Below are positions 9,574-19,941 of a stretch of 64,000 nt of DNA, one piece after another. A program made the position numbers and the translations under genes. Position 1 is the first letter of the stretch, and the number at the start of each line of letters is the position of its first letter. Source of the stretch: Escherichia ruysiae (GTDB lineage Bacteria > Pseudomonadota > Gammaproteobacteria > Enterobacterales > Enterobacteriaceae); the NCBI RefSeq assembly GCF_031323975.1, contig NZ_JAVIWS010000001.1, positions 434,001 to 498,000 of the forward strand, in the 5' to 3' direction. The notes under the pieces were generated by a model. That model ran no database searches. It was not told the origin of the DNA and worked only from the letters and a program-made list of their open reading frames with translations.

Positions 9574-10455
9574 ATGACACGACAAAAAGCAACGCTCATA
9601 GGGCTAATCGCGATCGTCCTGTGGAGCACCATGGTGGGGTTAATTCGCGGCGTCAGCGAGGGGCTCGGCCCGGTCGGTGGTGCGGCGGCGATCTATTCAT
9701 TAAGCGGGCTGCTGTTAATCTTCACCGTTGGGTTCCCGCGTATCCGGCAGATCCCGAAAGGCTATTTACTTGCTGGCAGCGTATTGTTCGTGAGTTATGA
9801 AATCTGCCTCGCGCTTTCCTTAGGTTATGCTGCTACCCGTCATCAGGCGATAGAAGTAGGCATGGTGAACTATTTATGGCCCAGCCTGACGATACTTTTC
9901 GCCATTCTTTTTAATGGTCAGAAAACAAACTGGCTGATTATTCCCGGATTGCTTTTAGCTTTGATGGGTGTCTGTTGGGTATTAGGCGGCGACAACGGGC
10001 TACAATATGATGAAATCATCAATAATATTACCACCAGTCCATTAAGTTATTTTTTGGCGTTTATTGGTGCGTTTATCTGGGCAGCTTATTGCACAGTCAC
10101 GAATAAATATGCCCGTGGATTTAACGGCATTACTGTTTTCGTTCTTCTGACGGGGGCAAGTCTATGGATTTACTATTTTATAACGCCACAACCAGAGATG
10201 GTTTTTAGCTTTCCTGTCATCGTTAAACTCATATCTGCGGCATTTACTTTAGGATTTGCTTACGCCGCCTGGAATGTCGGTATTTTACATGGCAACGTAA
10301 CGATTATGGCGGTTGGTTCTTATTTTACGCCTGTACTTTCTTCTGCTCTGGCTGCCGTGCTACTCAACGCACCGCTATCGTTCTCATTCTGGCAAGGCGC
10401 ACTCATGGTCTGTGGCGGCTCTCTGCTCTGTTGGCTGGCGACACGTCACCGATAA
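9574..10455 (+). CDS. yddG: YddG, aromatic amino acid / drug-metabolite exporter
   Basis: The 293-residue inner-membrane protein is a ten-helix member of the drug/metabolite transporter superfamily, with the usual two EamA-type halves (helices start at GLIAIVLWSTMVGLIRG and again near FLAFIGAFIWAAY). YddG exports phenylalanine, tyrosine, tryptophan and paraquat-like compounds. It diverges from fdnG and shares that regulatory region. In K-12 I recall yddL, yddK and yddJ between this gene and narU; here narU follows after only 251 bases. The frame is complete and the ribosome site is GCAAGAGAG. Confidence 0.95.
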   Translation: MTRQKATLIGLIAIVLWSTMVGLIRGVSEGLGPVGGAAAIYSLSGLLLIFTVGFPRIRQIPKGYLLAGSVLFVSYEICLALSLGYAATRHQAIEVGMVNYLWPSLTILFAILFNGQKTNWLIIPGLLLALMGVCWVLGGDNGLQYDEIINNITTSPLSYFLAFIGAFIWAAYCTVTNKYARGFNGITVFVLLTGASLWIYYFITPQPEMVFSFPVIVKLISAAFTLGFAYAAWNVGILHGNVTIMAVGSYFTPVLSSALAAVLLNAPLSFSFWQGALMVCGGSLLCWLATRHR

Positions 10456-10706
10456 GTTTCATGCTGCAACAAAGTTCGTTCAGGGTATGCGGATTGAAAT
10501 ATTAGTGAAGGCAATGATATATCTTTGTTACATTCAGTAACACATAACCCTTCAGATAATCCGCATTCTCACCGCGCGGCTGCGCTTTCTTATCTATTCT
10601 TTCAGTCAGTATCTCACCTGATTCTCTTAATTCTAAAAGTGGGTCATCGCGCCCAACGTCCTGTCTTTCTTTTTTTCATTACCAACGTGTGCATGTGAGG
10701 AAGAAT

Positions 10707-12095
10707 ATGGCACTGCAAAATGAGAAAAGTAATCGTTATCTTTTGCGCGACTGGAAGCCAGAAAATCCGGCCTTCTGGGAAAATAAAGGAAAACATATAG
10801 CACGAAGAAATCTCTGGATATCAGTCAGTTGTTTACTTCTTGCATTCTGTGTCTGGATGTTATTTAGCGCAGTCACCGTTAATCTCAATAAAATTGGCTT
10901 TAATTTTACGACCGATCAGCTTTTTTTATTAACCGCATTACCCTCCGTTTCTGGCGCATTATTACGTGTCCCCTACTCCTTTATGGTGCCTATATTTGGT
11001 GGGCGTCGCTGGACTGTTTTTAGTACCGCGATCCTGATTATTCCCTGCGTCTGGCTCGGTATTGCCGTACAAAATCCCCATACTCCTTTTGGAATATTTA
11101 TTGTTATTGCCTTGCTGTGTGGTTTCGCTGGCGCGAATTTTGCTTCCAGTATGGGCAATATCAGTTTTTTCTTCCCGAAAGCAAAACAAGGTAGCGCATT
11201 AGGGATTAATGGCGGATTAGGCAATTTAGGCGTCAGCGTGATGCAACTGGTTGCGCCACTGGTGATTTTTGTTCCGGTATTTGCCTTTCTCGGTGTTAAT
11301 GGCGTACCACAGGCCGATGGCTCAGTGATGTCGCTGGCGAACGCCGCATGGATTTGGGTGCCACTGCTGGCAATTGCCACTATCGCCGCCTGGTTTGGGA
11401 TGAACGATATCGCCAGTTCACGCGCGTCAATTGCCGACCAGTTGCCCGTTTTACAACGTCTGCATCTCTGGCTGTTGAGTCTGCTCTATCTCGCCACCTT
11501 CGGTTCGTTTATCGGTTTTTCCGCTGGTTTTGCCATGCTGGCGAAAACTCAGTTCCCGGATGTGAATATACTGCAACTGGCGTTCTTTGGGCCGTTTATC
11601 GGCGCGATTGCCCGGTCAGTTGGCGGTGCTATCTCCGATAAATTTGGCGGCGTGCGGGTGACGCTTATCAACTTTATTTTTATGGCGCTTTTCAGTGCCC
11701 TGTTGTTCCTCACTCTGCCTGGTACAGGTTCCGGCAATTTCATCGCATTTTTCGTCGTGTTTATGGGGTTGTTCCTGACAGCGGGTCTGGGAAGTGGCTC
11801 CACCTTCCAGATGATTGCTGTCATCTTCCGCCAGATAACCATTTATCGCGTCAAGATGAAAGGTGGCAGCGATGATGAAGCGCAGCGAGAAGCGATCACC
11901 GAAACGGCGGCGGCGCTGGGCTTTATCTCAGCCATTGGCGCAGTTGGCGGCTTTTTTATTCCGCAGGCGTTTGGCATGTCGCTGAATATGACAGGCTCTC
12001 CGGTGGGCGCGATGAAAGTGTTTTTAATCTTTTACATCATCTGTGTACTGCTGACCTGGCTGGTCTATGGTCGGCGGAAGTTTAGCCAAAAATAA
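10707..12095 (+). CDS. narU: NarU, nitrate/nitrite transporter
   Basis: The 462-residue protein is a NarK-type major facilitator with 12 predicted helices. Nitrate signature segments are visible (GFAGANFASSMGNISFFFP and GLGSGSTFQMIAVIF), with the arginines expected in the substrate path. It imports nitrate and exchanges it for nitrite in support of the adjacent nitrate reductase Z. The start MALQNEKSNRYLL gives the known length; the upstream in-frame ATG adds six residues. A REP element separates it from narZ, 109 bases on. The operon is known to be expressed in stationary phase under RpoS rather than under FNR. Confidence 0.96.
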   Translation: MALQNEKSNRYLLRDWKPENPAFWENKGKHIARRNLWISVSCLLLAFCVWMLFSAVTVNLNKIGFNFTTDQLFLLTALPSVSGALLRVPYSFMVPIFGGRRWTVFSTAILIIPCVWLGIAVQNPHTPFGIFIVIALLCGFAGANFASSMGNISFFFPKAKQGSALGINGGLGNLGVSVMQLVAPLVIFVPVFAFLGVNGVPQADGSVMSLANAAWIWVPLLAIATIAAWFGMNDIASSRASIADQLPVLQRLHLWLLSLLYLATFGSFIGFSAGFAMLAKTQFPDVNILQLAFFGPFIGAIARSVGGAISDKFGGVRVTLINFIFMALFSALLFLTLPGTGSGNFIAFFVVFMGLFLTAGLGSGSTFQMIAVIFRQITIYRVKMKGGSDDEAQREAITETAAALGFISAIGAVGGFFIPQAFGMSLNMTGSPVGAMKVFLIFYIICVLLTWLVYGRRKFSQK

Positions 12096-12102
12096 GAGAT
12101 CG

Positions 12103-12172
12103 ATGCCTGATGCGACGTGTCGCACCCGTAGGTCGGATAAGGCGTTTATGCCGCATCTGACAAGGCATCAGA
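12103..12172. repeat. REP/BIME element between narU and narZ
   Basis: Contains GCCTGATGCGACGTGTCG and the inverted partner GGATAAGGCGTTTATGCCGC, the palindromic units typical of Escherichia REP sequences. Such elements stabilise upstream mRNA and can bind DNA gyrase or IHF. Confidence 0.8.
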
Positions 12173-12204
12173 TCCCAAATCATTCCTGGAGCAGGAGTCA
12201 TGTC

Positions 12205-15200
12205 ATGAGTAAACTTTTGGATCGCTTTCGCTACTTCAAACAAAAGGGCGAAACTTTTGCCGATGGTCACGGACAGGTGATGCATAGCAACCGCGACTGG
12301 GAGGACAGCTATCGCCAGCGTTGGCAGTTCGACAAAATCGTGCGTTCCACCCACGGCGTTAACTGTACCGGCTCCTGTAGCTGGAAAATCTACGTTAAAA
12401 ATGGCCTGGTGACCTGGGAAATTCAGCAGACCGACTACCCACGCACTCGCCCTGACCTGCCCAATCATGAACCACGCGGCTGCCCGCGTGGCGCAAGTTA
12501 CTCCTGGTATCTCTACAGTGCAAACCGTCTGAAATACCCGCTAATTCGTAAACGGCTGATTGAACTGTGGCGCGAAGCACTTAAACAACACAGCGATCCG
12601 GTACTGGCGTGGGCATCAATTATGAATGACCCGCAAAAGTGCCTGAGCTACAAGCAGGTACGCGGGCGCGGTGGGTTTATCCGCTCCAACTGGCAGGAAC
12701 TGAATCAACTGATTGCTGCCGCTAATGTCTGGACCATCAAAACTTACGGCCCTGATCGCGTTGCCGGTTTCTCGCCGATCCCGGCGATGTCGATGGTTTC
12801 TTACGCCGCCGGAACACGCTATCTGTCACTGCTAGGCGGCACCTGCTTAAGTTTCTATGACTGGTATTGCGACCTGCCGCCCGCCTCGCCGATGACCTGG
12901 GGCGAACAAACCGACGTACCGGAATCCGCCGACTGGTATAACTCCAGCTACATCATCGCATGGGGGTCTAACGTACCGCAGACGCGCACGCCAGACGCTC
13001 ACTTCTTTACCGAAGTGCGCTACAAAGGCACCAAAACTATCGCCATTACCCCGGACTACTCCGAAGTAGCAAAACTGTGCGACCAGTGGCTGGCGCCAAA
13101 GCAAGGCACCGATAGCGCGCTGGCAATGGCGATGGGCCATGTGATCTTAAAAGAGTTCCACCTCGATAACCCCAGCGACTACTTTATCAACTACTGCCGT
13201 CGCTACAGCGATATGCCGATGCTGGTAATGCTGGAACAGCGCGACGATGGCAGCTACGTTCCCGGACGGATGATACGGGCATCCGATCTGGTTGACGGGC
13301 TGGGCGAAAACAACAATCCGCAGTGGAAAACCGTGGCGTTTAATACCGCTGGAGAACTGGTGGTGCCGAACGGTTCGATTGGTTTTCGCTGGGGAGAAAA
13401 AGGCAAATGGAATCTGGAATCCATTGCCGCAGGTTCAGAAACCGAATTGTCGTTAACCCTGCTCGGTCAACACGACGCTGTTGCTGGCGTGGCTTTTCCC
13501 TACTTTGGCGGCATTGAAAACCCGCATTTTCGCAGCGTAAAACACGATCCGATTCTGGTACGCCAGCTTCCGGTGAAAAATCTGACGCTCGCCGATGGCA
13601 GTGTCTGTCCGGTGGTCAGCGTTTATGATCTGGTACTGGCGAATTACGGTCTTGATCGCGGGCTGGAAGACGAAAACAGCGCGAAAGATTACGCTGAAAT
13701 CAAAGCCTACACGCCGGCATGGGGCGAGCAAATTACCGGCGTGCCGCGCCAGTATATTGAAACCATCGCCCGTGAATTTGCCGATACCGCCCATAAAACC
13801 CACGGACGTTCGATGATTATCCTCGGTGCTGGTGTTAACCACTGGTATCACATGGATATGAACTATCGGGGAATGATCAATATGTTGATCTTCTGCGGTT
13901 GTGTTGGGCAAAGCGGCGGGGGCTGGGCACACTATGTCGGTCAGGAAAAACTGCGTCCGCAAACCGGTTGGTTACCACTGGCCTTTGCGCTTGACTGGAA
14001 CCGCCCACCGCGCCAGATGAACAGCACCTCATTTTTTTACAATCACTCAAGCCAGTGGCGCTATGAAAAAGTCACCGCTCAGGAATTGCTCTCACCGCTC
14101 GCCGATGCCAGTAAATACAGCGGTCATCTGATTGATTTCAACGTTCGCGCCGAACGCATGGGCTGGCTACCTTCTGCGCCGCAGTTGGGGCGTAATCCGC
14201 TCACGTTGAAAGCTGAAGCCGACAAGGCCGGATTATCACCCACTGAATTTACCGCTCAGGCGCTGAAATCGGGTGATTTGCGTATGGCCTGCGAGCAGCC
14301 AGATAACGGCAGCAATCATCCGCGTAACCTGTTTGTCTGGCGTTCTAACCTGCTTGGCTCCTCCGGCAAAGGCCATGAGTATATGCAGAAATATCTGCTG
14401 GGTACGGAAAGCGGTATTCAGGGGGAAGAACTTGGGCCAACGGAGGGAATTCAACCGGAAGAAGTCGAGTGGCAAACCGCCGCGATAGAGGGCAAGCTCG
14501 ACCTGCTGGTGACGCTCGACTTCCGCATGTCCAGCACTTGTTTATTCTCCGATATCGTCCTGCCTACCGCGACCTGGTACGAAAAAGACGATATGAATAC
14601 CTCGGATATGCATCCGTTTATTCATCCACTTTCAGCGGCGGTCGATCCGGCGTGGGAGTCACGCAGCGACTGGGAAATCTACAAAGGTATCGCCAAAGCA
14701 TTCTCGCAAGTCTGCGTGGGACATCTTGGCAAAGAAACAGATATTGTACTGCAACCGTTATTGCACGACTCTCCGGCTGAACTCTCCCAACCGTGTGAAG
14801 TGCTCGACTGGCGCAAAGGCGAATGCGACCTAATCCCAGGTAAGACCGCGCCGAATATTGTGGCGGTGGAGCGCGACTACCCTGCTACCTATGAACGTTT
14901 TACCTCGCTGGGGCCGTTGATGGACAAACTTGGCAACGGCGGTAAAGGGATTTCGTGGAATACCCAGGATGAAATCGATTTCCTCGGCAAACTCAATTAC
15001 ACCAAACGCGATGGCCCGGCACAGGGGCGTCCGCTGATTGACACCGCTATTGATGCATCAGAGGTCATTCTGGCGCTGGCACCGGAAACCAACGGCCATG
15101 TAGCGGTAAAAGCCTGGCAGGCGCTGGGCGAGATCACCGGGCGTGAACATACTCATCTGGCGCTACACAAAGAGGATGAGAAGATTCGCTTTCGCGATAT

Positions 15201-15945
15201 TCAGGCGCAACCACGTAAAATCATTTCCAGCCCCACCTGGTCCGGTCTGGAAAGCGATCACGTCTCCTATAACGCGGGATACACCAACGTTCACGAGTTA
15301 ATTCCGTGGCGCACGCTGTCGGGACGCCAGCAGCTCTATCAGGATCATCCCTGGATGCGCGCCTTTGGTGAAAGTCTGGTGGCTTATCGCCCGCCTATCG
15401 ACACCCGCAGTGTCAGTGACATGCGTCAGATCCCGCCAAACGGCTTCCCGGAAAAAGCACTTAACTTCCTGACGCCGCACCAGAAATGGGGCATTCACTC
15501 TACCTACAGTGAAAACCTGCTAATGCTGACGCTCTCGCGCGGCGGGCCGATTGTCTGGATCAGCGAAACCGATGCCCGCGAACTGACCATTGTTGATAAC
15601 GACTGGGTGGAAGTGTTTAACGCCAACGGTGCGCTGACGGCTCGTGCGGTAGTCAGTCAGCGAGTGCCGCCGGGCATGACCATGATGTATCACGCTCAGG
15701 AACGCATTATGAATATCCCCGGTTCAGAAGTGACCGGAATGCGCGGCGGTATTCACAACTCAGTCACCCGCGTTTGCCCGAAACCGACGCATATGATTGG
15801 CGGTTACGCGCAACTGGCCTGGGGCTTTAACTACTACGGCACCGTCGGCTCGAACCGCGATGAGTTCATCATGATCCGTAAGATGAAAAACGTTAACTGG
15901 CTGGACGATGAAGGTCGCGATCAGGTACAGGAGGCGAAAAAATGA
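12205..15945 (+). CDS. narZ: Nitrate reductase Z alpha subunit, molybdenum catalytic chain
   Basis: The 1246-residue catalytic subunit reduces nitrate to nitrite on the cytoplasmic side, using molybdenum bis-MGD. His50, Cys54 and Cys58 (HGVNCTGSC), with a later Cys near residue 93, form the FS0 iron-sulfur site characteristic of NarG-type enzymes. The start MSKLLDRFRYFKQKG was chosen because an upstream frame extension reads through the REP sequence. The stop overlaps the narY start by 4 bases. This is the second, RpoS-linked nitrate reductase of E. coli, a paralogue of NarGHJI. It is complete with no internal stops. Confidence 0.97.
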   Translation: MSKLLDRFRYFKQKGETFADGHGQVMHSNRDWEDSYRQRWQFDKIVRSTHGVNCTGSCSWKIYVKNGLVTWEIQQTDYPRTRPDLPNHEPRGCPRGASYSWYLYSANRLKYPLIRKRLIELWREALKQHSDPVLAWASIMNDPQKCLSYKQVRGRGGFIRSNWQELNQLIAAANVWTIKTYGPDRVAGFSPIPAMSMVSYAAGTRYLSLLGGTCLSFYDWYCDLPPASPMTWGEQTDVPESADWYNSSYIIAWGSNVPQTRTPDAHFFTEVRYKGTKTIAITPDYSEVAKLCDQWLAPKQGTDSALAMAMGHVILKEFHLDNPSDYFINYCRRYSDMPMLVMLEQRDDGSYVPGRMIRASDLVDGLGENNNPQWKTVAFNTAGELVVPNGSIGFRWGEKGKWNLESIAAGSETELSLTLLGQHDAVAGVAFPYFGGIENPHFRSVKHDPILVRQLPVKNLTLADGSVCPVVSVYDLVLANYGLDRGLEDENSAKDYAEIKAYTPAWGEQITGVPRQYIETIAREFADTAHKTHGRSMIILGAGVNHWYHMDMNYRGMINMLIFCGCVGQSGGGWAHYVGQEKLRPQTGWLPLAFALDWNRPPRQMNSTSFFYNHSSQWRYEKVTAQELLSPLADASKYSGHLIDFNVRAERMGWLPSAPQLGRNPLTLKAEADKAGLSPTEFTAQALKSGDLRMACEQPDNGSNHPRNLFVWRSNLLGSSGKGHEYMQKYLLGTESGIQGEELGPTEGIQPEEVEWQTAAIEGKLDLLVTLDFRMSSTCLFSDIVLPTATWYEKDDMNTSDMHPFIHPLSAAVDPAWESRSDWEIYKGIAKAFSQVCVGHLGKETDIVLQPLLHDSPAELSQPCEVLDWRKGECDLIPGKTAPNIVAVERDYPATYERFTSLGPLMDKLGNGGKGISWNTQDEIDFLGKLNYTKRDGPAQGRPLIDTAIDASEVILALAPETNGHVAVKAWQALGEITGREHTHLALHKEDEKIRFRDIQAQPRKIISSPTWSGLESDHVSYNAGYTNVHELIPWRTLSGRQQLYQDHPWMRAFGESLVAYRPPIDTRSVSDMRQIPPNGFPEKALNFLTPHQKWGIHSTYSENLLMLTLSRGGPIVWISETDARELTIVDNDWVEVFNANGALTARAVVSQRVPPGMTMMYHAQERIMNIPGSEVTGMRGGIHNSVTRVCPKPTHMIGGYAQLAWGFNYYGTVGSNRDEFIMIRKMKNVNWLDDEGRDQVQEAKK

Positions 15946-17486
15946 AAATACGTTCGCAAGTCGGCATGGTGCTTAACCTCGATAAATGTATCGGCTGCCA
16001 CACCTGTTCGGTGACCTGTAAAAACGTCTGGACCGGGCGCGAAGGCATGGAGTACGCATGGTTTAACAACGTCGAAACCAAACCGGGCATTGGTTATCCG
16101 AAAAACTGGGAAGATCAGGAAGAGTGGCAAGGCGGCTGGGTACGTGATGTGAATGGCAAGATCCGCCCTCGCCTGGGCAGCAAGATGGGCGTAATAACTA
16201 AAATCTTCGCCAACCCGGTGATACCGCAGATTGACGACTACTACGAACCTTTCACCTTCGACTACGAACATTTGCATAGCGCGCCGGAAGGTAAACACAT
16301 TCCCACTGCCCGCCCACGTTCGCTGATTGACGGCAAACGGATGGACAAAGTGATCTGGGGGCCAAACTGGGAAGAATTGCTGGGCGGCGAGTTTGAAAAA
16401 CGCGCCCGCGACCGCAACTTCGAAGCCATGCAAAAGGAGATGTACGGTCAGTTTGAAAACACTTTCATGATGTACCTGCCGCGCCTTTGCGAACACTGCC
16501 TCAACCCCAGCTGCGTGGCGACCTGCCCCAGCGGCGCTATCTACAAACGCGAAGAAGACGGCATTGTGCTGATCGATCAGGATAAATGTCGTGGCTGGCG
16601 CTTGTGCATTAGCGGTTGTCCGTACAAAAAAATCTACTTCAACTGGAAAAGCGGCAAGTCGGAAAAATGCATCTTCTGTTATCCGCGAATTGAGTCCGGT
16701 CAGCCCACGGTCTGCTCCGAAACCTGCGTGGGGCGCATTCGTTATCTTGGTGTACTGCTCTACGACGCCGACCGCATCGAGGAAGCAGCGAGCACCGAGC
16801 GCGAAGTTGATCTCTATGAACGCCAGTGCGAAGTGTTCCTCGATCCGCACGATCCATCAGTGATCGAAGAAGCCCTGAAACAAGGTATCCCGCAAAACGT
16901 GATTGAGGCAGCCCAGCGTTCACCGGTTTACAAAATGGCAATGGACTGGAAACTGGCGCTACCGTTGCACCCGGAATATCGCACCCTGCCGATGGTCTGG
17001 TACGTGCCGCCGCTGTCGCCGATTCAGTCTTACGCCGACGCGGGCGGACTGCCCAAAAGCGAAGGCGTACTTCCCGCCATCGAAAGCCTGCGTATTCCGG
17101 TGCAATACCTCGCCAATATGTTGAGTGCGGGCGATACCGGCCCTGTACTGCGGGCGCTGAAACGGATGATGGCAATGCGCCACTATATGCGTTCGCAAAC
17201 CGTAGAAGGTGTAACTGATACCCGCGCGATCGACGAAGTCGGGCTGAGCGTCGCCCAGGTGGAAGATATGTATCGCTATCTCGCTATCGCCAACTATGAA
17301 GATCGGTTTGTCATTCCGACCAGTCATCGGGAAATGGCGGGCGACGCCTTCGGTGAACGCAACGGCTGCGGCTTTACTTTTGGCGACGGTTGCCACGGCT
17401 CTGATACTAAATTCAATCTGTTCAACAGTAGCCGGATCGATGCTATCGACATTACCGAAGTACGCAATAAAGCGGAGGGGGAATAA
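15942..17486 (+). CDS. narY: Nitrate reductase Z beta subunit, iron-sulfur electron-transfer chain
   Basis: The 514-residue subunit carries four iron-sulfur clusters between the heme subunit NarV and NarZ. Cys16, Cys19, Cys22 and Cys26 (CIGCHTCSVTC) start the first cluster; CEHCLNPSCVATCP and CIFCYPRIESGQ follow. In CRGWRLCISGCP a tryptophan replaces one cysteine, the hallmark of the [3Fe-4S] cluster in NarH-type proteins. The start overlaps narZ by ATGA and the stop overlaps the narW ATG by one base, so the operon is translationally coupled throughout. Confidence 0.97.
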   Translation: MKIRSQVGMVLNLDKCIGCHTCSVTCKNVWTGREGMEYAWFNNVETKPGIGYPKNWEDQEEWQGGWVRDVNGKIRPRLGSKMGVITKIFANPVIPQIDDYYEPFTFDYEHLHSAPEGKHIPTARPRSLIDGKRMDKVIWGPNWEELLGGEFEKRARDRNFEAMQKEMYGQFENTFMMYLPRLCEHCLNPSCVATCPSGAIYKREEDGIVLIDQDKCRGWRLCISGCPYKKIYFNWKSGKSEKCIFCYPRIESGQPTVCSETCVGRIRYLGVLLYDADRIEEAASTEREVDLYERQCEVFLDPHDPSVIEEALKQGIPQNVIEAAQRSPVYKMAMDWKLALPLHPEYRTLPMVWYVPPLSPIQSYADAGGLPKSEGVLPAIESLRIPVQYLANMLSAGDTGPVLRALKRMMAMRHYMRSQTVEGVTDTRAIDEVGLSVAQVEDMYRYLAIANYEDRFVIPTSHREMAGDAFGERNGCGFTFGDGCHGSDTKFNLFNSSRIDAIDITEVRNKAEGE

Positions 17487-18181
17487 TGCAAATCCTCAAA
17501 GTGATTGGCCTGTTGATGGAGTATCCGGACGAGCTGCTATGGGAGAACAAAGACGACGCGCTGGCGCTGATTCGCCACGACGCGCCGATGCTCACCGATT
17601 TCACCTGCGACCTGCTTAATGCGCCGCTGTTGGATAAACAGGCTGAATGGTGTGAAGTGTTTGACCGTGGACGTACCACCTCGCTGCTGCTATTTGAACA
17701 TGTTCATGCCGAGTCACGCGATCGCGGTCAGGCAATGGTGGATCTGCTGGCGGAGTATGAAAAAGTCGGCCTGCAACTAAATTGTCGCGAGTTGCCTGAT
17801 TATCTGCCTTTGTATCTGGAGTATTTAAGTGTGCTACCCGACAACCAGGCTAAAGAAGGTTTGCTCAACGTTGCGCCAATCCTCGCCCTGCTCGGCGGGC
17901 GCTTAAAACAACGTGAGGCGCCGTGGTATCCGTTGTTTGACGCCCTGCTGCATCTGGCGGGAAGTACACTCTCAAGTGACAGTGTCACAAAACAGATACG
18001 CAGCGAGGAGCGCGACGACACCCGTCAGGCACTGGATGCCGTGTGGGAAGAGGAACAGGTGAAGTTTATTGAAGATAACGCCACGGCGTGTGACAGCTCG
18101 CCGCTTAATCAATATCAGCGACGCTTTAGTCAGGATGTCGCACCGCAGTATGTGGACATCAGTGCGGGAGGTGGGAAATGA
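17486..18181 (+). CDS. narW: NarW, nitrate reductase Z assembly chaperone
   Basis: The 231-residue acidic protein belongs to the NarJ/NarW family (TorD-like fold). These cytoplasmic chaperones hold the immature NarZY complex until molybdenum cofactor and iron-sulfur clusters are in place. Family segments seen are [17 protein letters not shown] at the start and [16 protein letters not shown] near residue 105. It is not part of the final enzyme. The start overlaps narY by one base and the stop overlaps narV by ATGA. Confidence 0.96.
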   Translation: MQILKVIGLLMEYPDELLWENKDDALALIRHDAPMLTDFTCDLLNAPLLDKQAEWCEVFDRGRTTSLLLFEHVHAESRDRGQAMVDLLAEYEKVGLQLNCRELPDYLPLYLEYLSVLPDNQAKEGLLNVAPILALLGGRLKQREAPWYPLFDALLHLAGSTLSSDSVTKQIRSEERDDTRQALDAVWEEEQVKFIEDNATACDSSPLNQYQRRFSQDVAPQYVDISAGGGK

Positions 18182-18858
18182 TTCAGTATCTGAACGTCTT
18201 TTTTTACGATATCTACCCGTACTTGTGTGGCACGGTTTTTATCCTCGGAAGCTGGTTGCGCTACGATTACGGGCAGTACACCTGGCGTGCCTCCTCAAGC
18301 CAGATGTTGGATAAACGCGGAATGGTGCTGTGGTCGAACTTGTTCCATATCGGTATTCTGGGGATCTTCTTCGGTCATCTGTTCGGCATGTTAACGCCGC
18401 ACTGGATGTACGCGTGGTTCCTTCCGGTGGCGGTAAAACAGCAGATGGCGATGATCCTCGGCGGTATTTGCGGGGTGTTGACGCTGATTGGCGGTGCGGG
18501 GCTGCTGGTGCGTCGTTTAACAAATCCGCGTATCAGGGCGACGTCTTCTGGTGCGGATATCCTGATCCTCGCCATTTTGTTAATTCAGTGCATTCTTGGG
18601 TTAACCACCATACCCTTTTCAGCACAACATCCGGACGGCAGTGAAATGATGAAGCTGGTGGGATGGGCGCAAAGCATCGTCACTTTCCAGGGCGGCGCAT
18701 CGACGCATCTTGATGGCGTAGCATATATCTTCCGCGTTCATCTGGTGTTGGGAATGACCATCTTCCTGCTCTTCCCGTTCACCCGACTGGTGCATGTATG
18801 GAGCGCACCGTTTGAGTACTTTACCCGCAGGTATCAGATTGTGCGCTCACGGCGATAA
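18178..18858 (+). CDS. narV: Nitrate reductase Z gamma subunit, cytochrome b
   Basis: The 226-residue membrane subunit has five hydrophobic helices and binds two b hemes, taking electrons from quinol. Histidines suited to heme ligation lie in [17 protein letters not shown] (first pair) and in the late helix [22 protein letters not shown]. It overlaps narW at its start and closes narZYWV. A GC-rich hairpin follows after 10 bases. Together with FdnGHI upstream it completes a formate-to-nitrate redox loop. Confidence 0.96.
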   Translation: MIQYLNVFFYDIYPYLCGTVFILGSWLRYDYGQYTWRASSSQMLDKRGMVLWSNLFHIGILGIFFGHLFGMLTPHWMYAWFLPVAVKQQMAMILGGICGVLTLIGGAGLLVRRLTNPRIRATSSGADILILAILLIQCILGLTTIPFSAQHPDGSEMMKLVGWAQSIVTFQGGASTHLDGVAYIFRVHLVLGMTIFLLFPFTRLVHVWSAPFEYFTRRYQIVRSRR

Positions 18859-18868
18859 TTCTCATGCC

Positions 18869-18895
18869 GGCCGGATAGCCTTTCGCTCTCCGGCC
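18869..18895 (+). terminator. GC-rich hairpin after narV
   Basis: GGCCGGA pairs with TCCGGCC around a 13-base loop, just downstream of narV. There is no U-tract, so it is more likely a 3'-end or REP-like structure than a strong terminator. Confidence 0.45.
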
Positions 18896-18937
18896 GATTG
18901 CAGGCTATGATAGTTCTCCAGCCACAGGAGAACAGTA

Positions 18938-19831
18938 ATGAAACCGCAGATTTACCACGTCGATGCTTTTACCTCTCAACCGTTTCGCGGCAATTCTGCC
19001 GGTGTTGTATTCCCTGCCGATAATCTTAGCGAAGCGCAAATGCAACTTATCGCCCGCGAGTTAGGCCATTCGGAAACGGCTTTTCTGCTGCGCAGTGACG
19101 ACAGCGATGTACACATTCGCTACTTTACGCCAATGGTTGAAGTGCCAATTTGCGGTCACGCGACGGTAGCAGCGCACTATGTACGTTCAAAGGTATTGGG
19201 TTTGGGAAATTGCACCGTCTGGCAAACATCGTTGGCGGGAAAGCACCGTGTCACTATCGAAAAACAAAACGGTGATTATCGTATTTCTCTGGAGCAAGGC
19301 ACGCCGGGCTTTGAACCGCCGCTGGAAGGTGAAGCTCGCGCGGCAATTATCAACGCGCTCCATCTCACTGAAGACGATATTTTGCCAGGCTTGCCAATTC
19401 AGGTGGCAACCACAGGACACTCAAAAGTGATGATTCCGCTGAAACCGGAAGTGGATATCGACGCCCTTTCGCCTGACCTTGCTGCGCTGACCGCTATCAG
19501 TAAACAGATTGGCTGCAATGGTTTCTTCCCCTTCCAGATCCGCCCAGGCAAAAATGAAACCGATGGTCGCATGTTCTCGCCGGCGATTGGTATTGTGGAA
19601 GATCCGGTGACCGGCAATGCCAATGGCCCAATGGGCGCATGGTTAGTGCATCACAACGTATTGCCCCACGATGGCAACGTGTTGCGTGTTAAAGGCCATC
19701 AGGGGCGAGCTCTGGGGCGTGACGGCGTGATTGATGTGACAGTGACTATTCGGGACAACCAACCGGAGAAAGTCACCATTTCTGGCACAGCGGTGATTTT
19801 GTTTCATGCCGAATGGGCCATTGATCTCTGA
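18938..19831 (+). CDS. yddE: YddE, PhzF-fold isomerase-like protein
   Basis: The 297-residue protein belongs to the PhzF/diaminopimelate-epimerase fold family. The conserved glutamate lies in the ELGHSETAFLL segment (about residue 46), with CGHATVAAHYV and DPVTGNANGPMGAWL as further family motifs. Its substrate in E. coli is not known to me. It stands alone after narV, with a good ribosome site (ACAGGAG), and is followed by a REP element. The frame is intact. I infer isomerase or epimerase-like chemistry from the fold only. Confidence 0.92.
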   Translation: MKPQIYHVDAFTSQPFRGNSAGVVFPADNLSEAQMQLIARELGHSETAFLLRSDDSDVHIRYFTPMVEVPICGHATVAAHYVRSKVLGLGNCTVWQTSLAGKHRVTIEKQNGDYRISLEQGTPGFEPPLEGEARAAIINALHLTEDDILPGLPIQVATTGHSKVMIPLKPEVDIDALSPDLAALTAISKQIGCNGFFPFQIRPGKNETDGRMFSPAIGIVEDPVTGNANGPMGAWLVHHNVLPHDGNVLRVKGHQGRALGRDGVIDVTVTIRDNQPEKVTISGTAVILFHAEWAIDL

Positions 19832-19851
19832 AACCGTTGCCGGTCCCAATT

Positions 19852-19937
<86 letters not shown>

Positions 19938-19941
19938 CAAA

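Noticed and set aside
12103..12172. Possible CRISPR repeats at the palindromic elements
   Set aside because: The units are paired REP palindromes without regularly spaced spacers, and no cas gene is present.
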